NCBI RefSeq assembly: GCF_003952225.1
Contig: NZ_CP034437.1
Location: 3,158,501 to 3,222,500 of the forward strand
Reading direction: 5' to 3'
DNA length: 64,000 nucleotides
DNA from: Paenibacillus albus
GTDB taxonomy: Bacteria; Bacillota; Bacilli; Paenibacillales; Paenibacillaceae
Under the pieces are notes generated by a model, which was not told the origin of the DNA, did not search any database, and worked only from the letters and a program-made list of their open reading frames with translations. Below, one piece after another: positions 63,602-64,000 of the stretch (positions are counted from its first letter, which is position 1; each line of letters starts with the position of its first letter). A program made the position numbers and the translations under genes.

Positions 63602-64000
63602 ATGGAATTCGTTGACAGCGAGCCAGCTCTCAATGAGGCTGCGCTGCAAAAAACCGCAGTTCGACCGCCGGAGCGCGTCCGCAAAAGAGCAAGCCTGTTC
63701 AGATACATCTGGTTTAACCGTTATCTGTACATCATGCTGGTTCCAGCGCTGGTCTACTATCTGATTTTCCACTACATCCCGATGTACGGAGCGATCGTTG
63801 CTTTCAAGGATTTCAGCATTACAAAAGGAATTCTGGGCAGCGATTGGGCAGGCTTTGAGCATTTTCGCTACTTATTCTCGCAGGATAAATTTTGGGAGGT
63901 CATTAAGAACACCGTCATTATCTCATTGTACCGGCTCACCTTTGGGTTTCCCGCCCCGATTATCGCTGCATTGCTGCTCAACGAGGTCAGGGCGAAATTC
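63602..64000 (+). CDS. Carbohydrate-type ABC transporter permease (3' partial)
   Basis: The frame is open at the right edge; 133 residues are visible. A polar, basic N-terminus (about 1-38) is followed by a membrane helix (YIMLVPALVYYLIFHYIPMYG, cited as LVPALVYYLIF) and the motif MYGAIVAFKDFS, then WAGFEHFRYLF and the start of a second helix. This is the LplB/YtcP-like family of sugar permeases common in Paenibacillus, where they import polysaccharide fragments. AGGAAGGGAG lies upstream. The substrate and partner genes lie outside the window. Confidence 0.88.
   Translation, partial: MEFVDSEPALNEAALQKTAVRPPERVRKRASLFRYIWFNRYLYIMLVPALVYYLIFHYIPMYGAIVAFKDFSITKGILGSDWAGFEHFRYLFSQDKFWEVIKNTVIISLYRLTFGFPAPIIAALLLNEVRAKF

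Overview
The window is a stretch of chromosome from a spore-forming, low-to-mid GC Firmicute, most likely Paenibacillus or a close relative. The reasons are a gene order that follows the Bacillus subtilis prsW-to-ypmB region almost gene for gene, sporulation genes (ypeB, spoVIF, spoIVA, ypjB), bacillithiol genes (bshA, bshB1), TRAP (mtrB), a b6c-type Rieske complex, strong AGGAGG ribosome binding sites and frequent GTG/TTG starts. Almost all genes are on the + strand; only a YitT-family gene (44437-45303) is on the - strand. No rRNA, tRNA, insertion sequence, prophage or CRISPR array was seen.

Layout. 1-8000: partial PrsW protease, a small cysteine-rich protein, germination protein YpeB, PilZ protein YpfA, YpfB, cytidylate kinase, an acyltransferase, an S1-domain protein, YphA, a YIEGIA protein with its small partner. 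8000-14000: Der GTPase, PlsY and GpsA (phospholipid precursors), SpoVIF, a DUF2768 protein, two small [2Fe-2S] ferredoxins around a nucleotidyltransferase-like protein, and a lipoprotein. 14300-22400: SpoIVA, HU, TRAP, then a menaquinone block hepS-menG-(ubiA-like)-ubiX-mqnA-hepT that joins the heptaprenyl side-chain synthase and the final methyltransferase to genes of the futalosine route. 22400-35640: ndk, cheR, then the aromatic amino acid supraoperon aroC-aroB-aroH / trpEDCFBA / hisC-tyrA. The trp leader has a GAG/TAG repeat array and a terminator, as expected for TRAP attenuation, with mtrB present in the same window.

36000-46400: an ECF sigma factor with its membrane zinc anti-sigma, a histidine phosphatase, an unrecognised 412-residue protein, an IDEAL-domain protein, YpiF, qcrABC, YpjA, YpjB, YitT, a MazG-like pyrophosphohydrolase and a TPR protein. 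46400-58600: dapB, mgsA, bshB1, bshA, cca, birA, panBCD behind a long structured leader, a TPR protein, and dinG, which is broken by a one-base frameshift in this sequence. 58600-64000: rex, an amidohydrolase (MtaD-like), ypmB, an exported protein coupled to a short FtsH-like protease, and the start of a sugar-type ABC permease.

The signals most worth a second look are: a sigma-G promoter inside a hairpin that hides the ypeB ribosome binding site; the short FtsH-like protease lacking its extracytoplasmic domain but overlapping a gene for an exported protein; a perfect-consensus promoter producing a short terminated RNA at 35670-35783; the panB leader with competing hairpins; the promoter plus two tandem terminators ahead of the ABC permease; the dinG frameshift; and altered motif residues in GpsA and YpfA.
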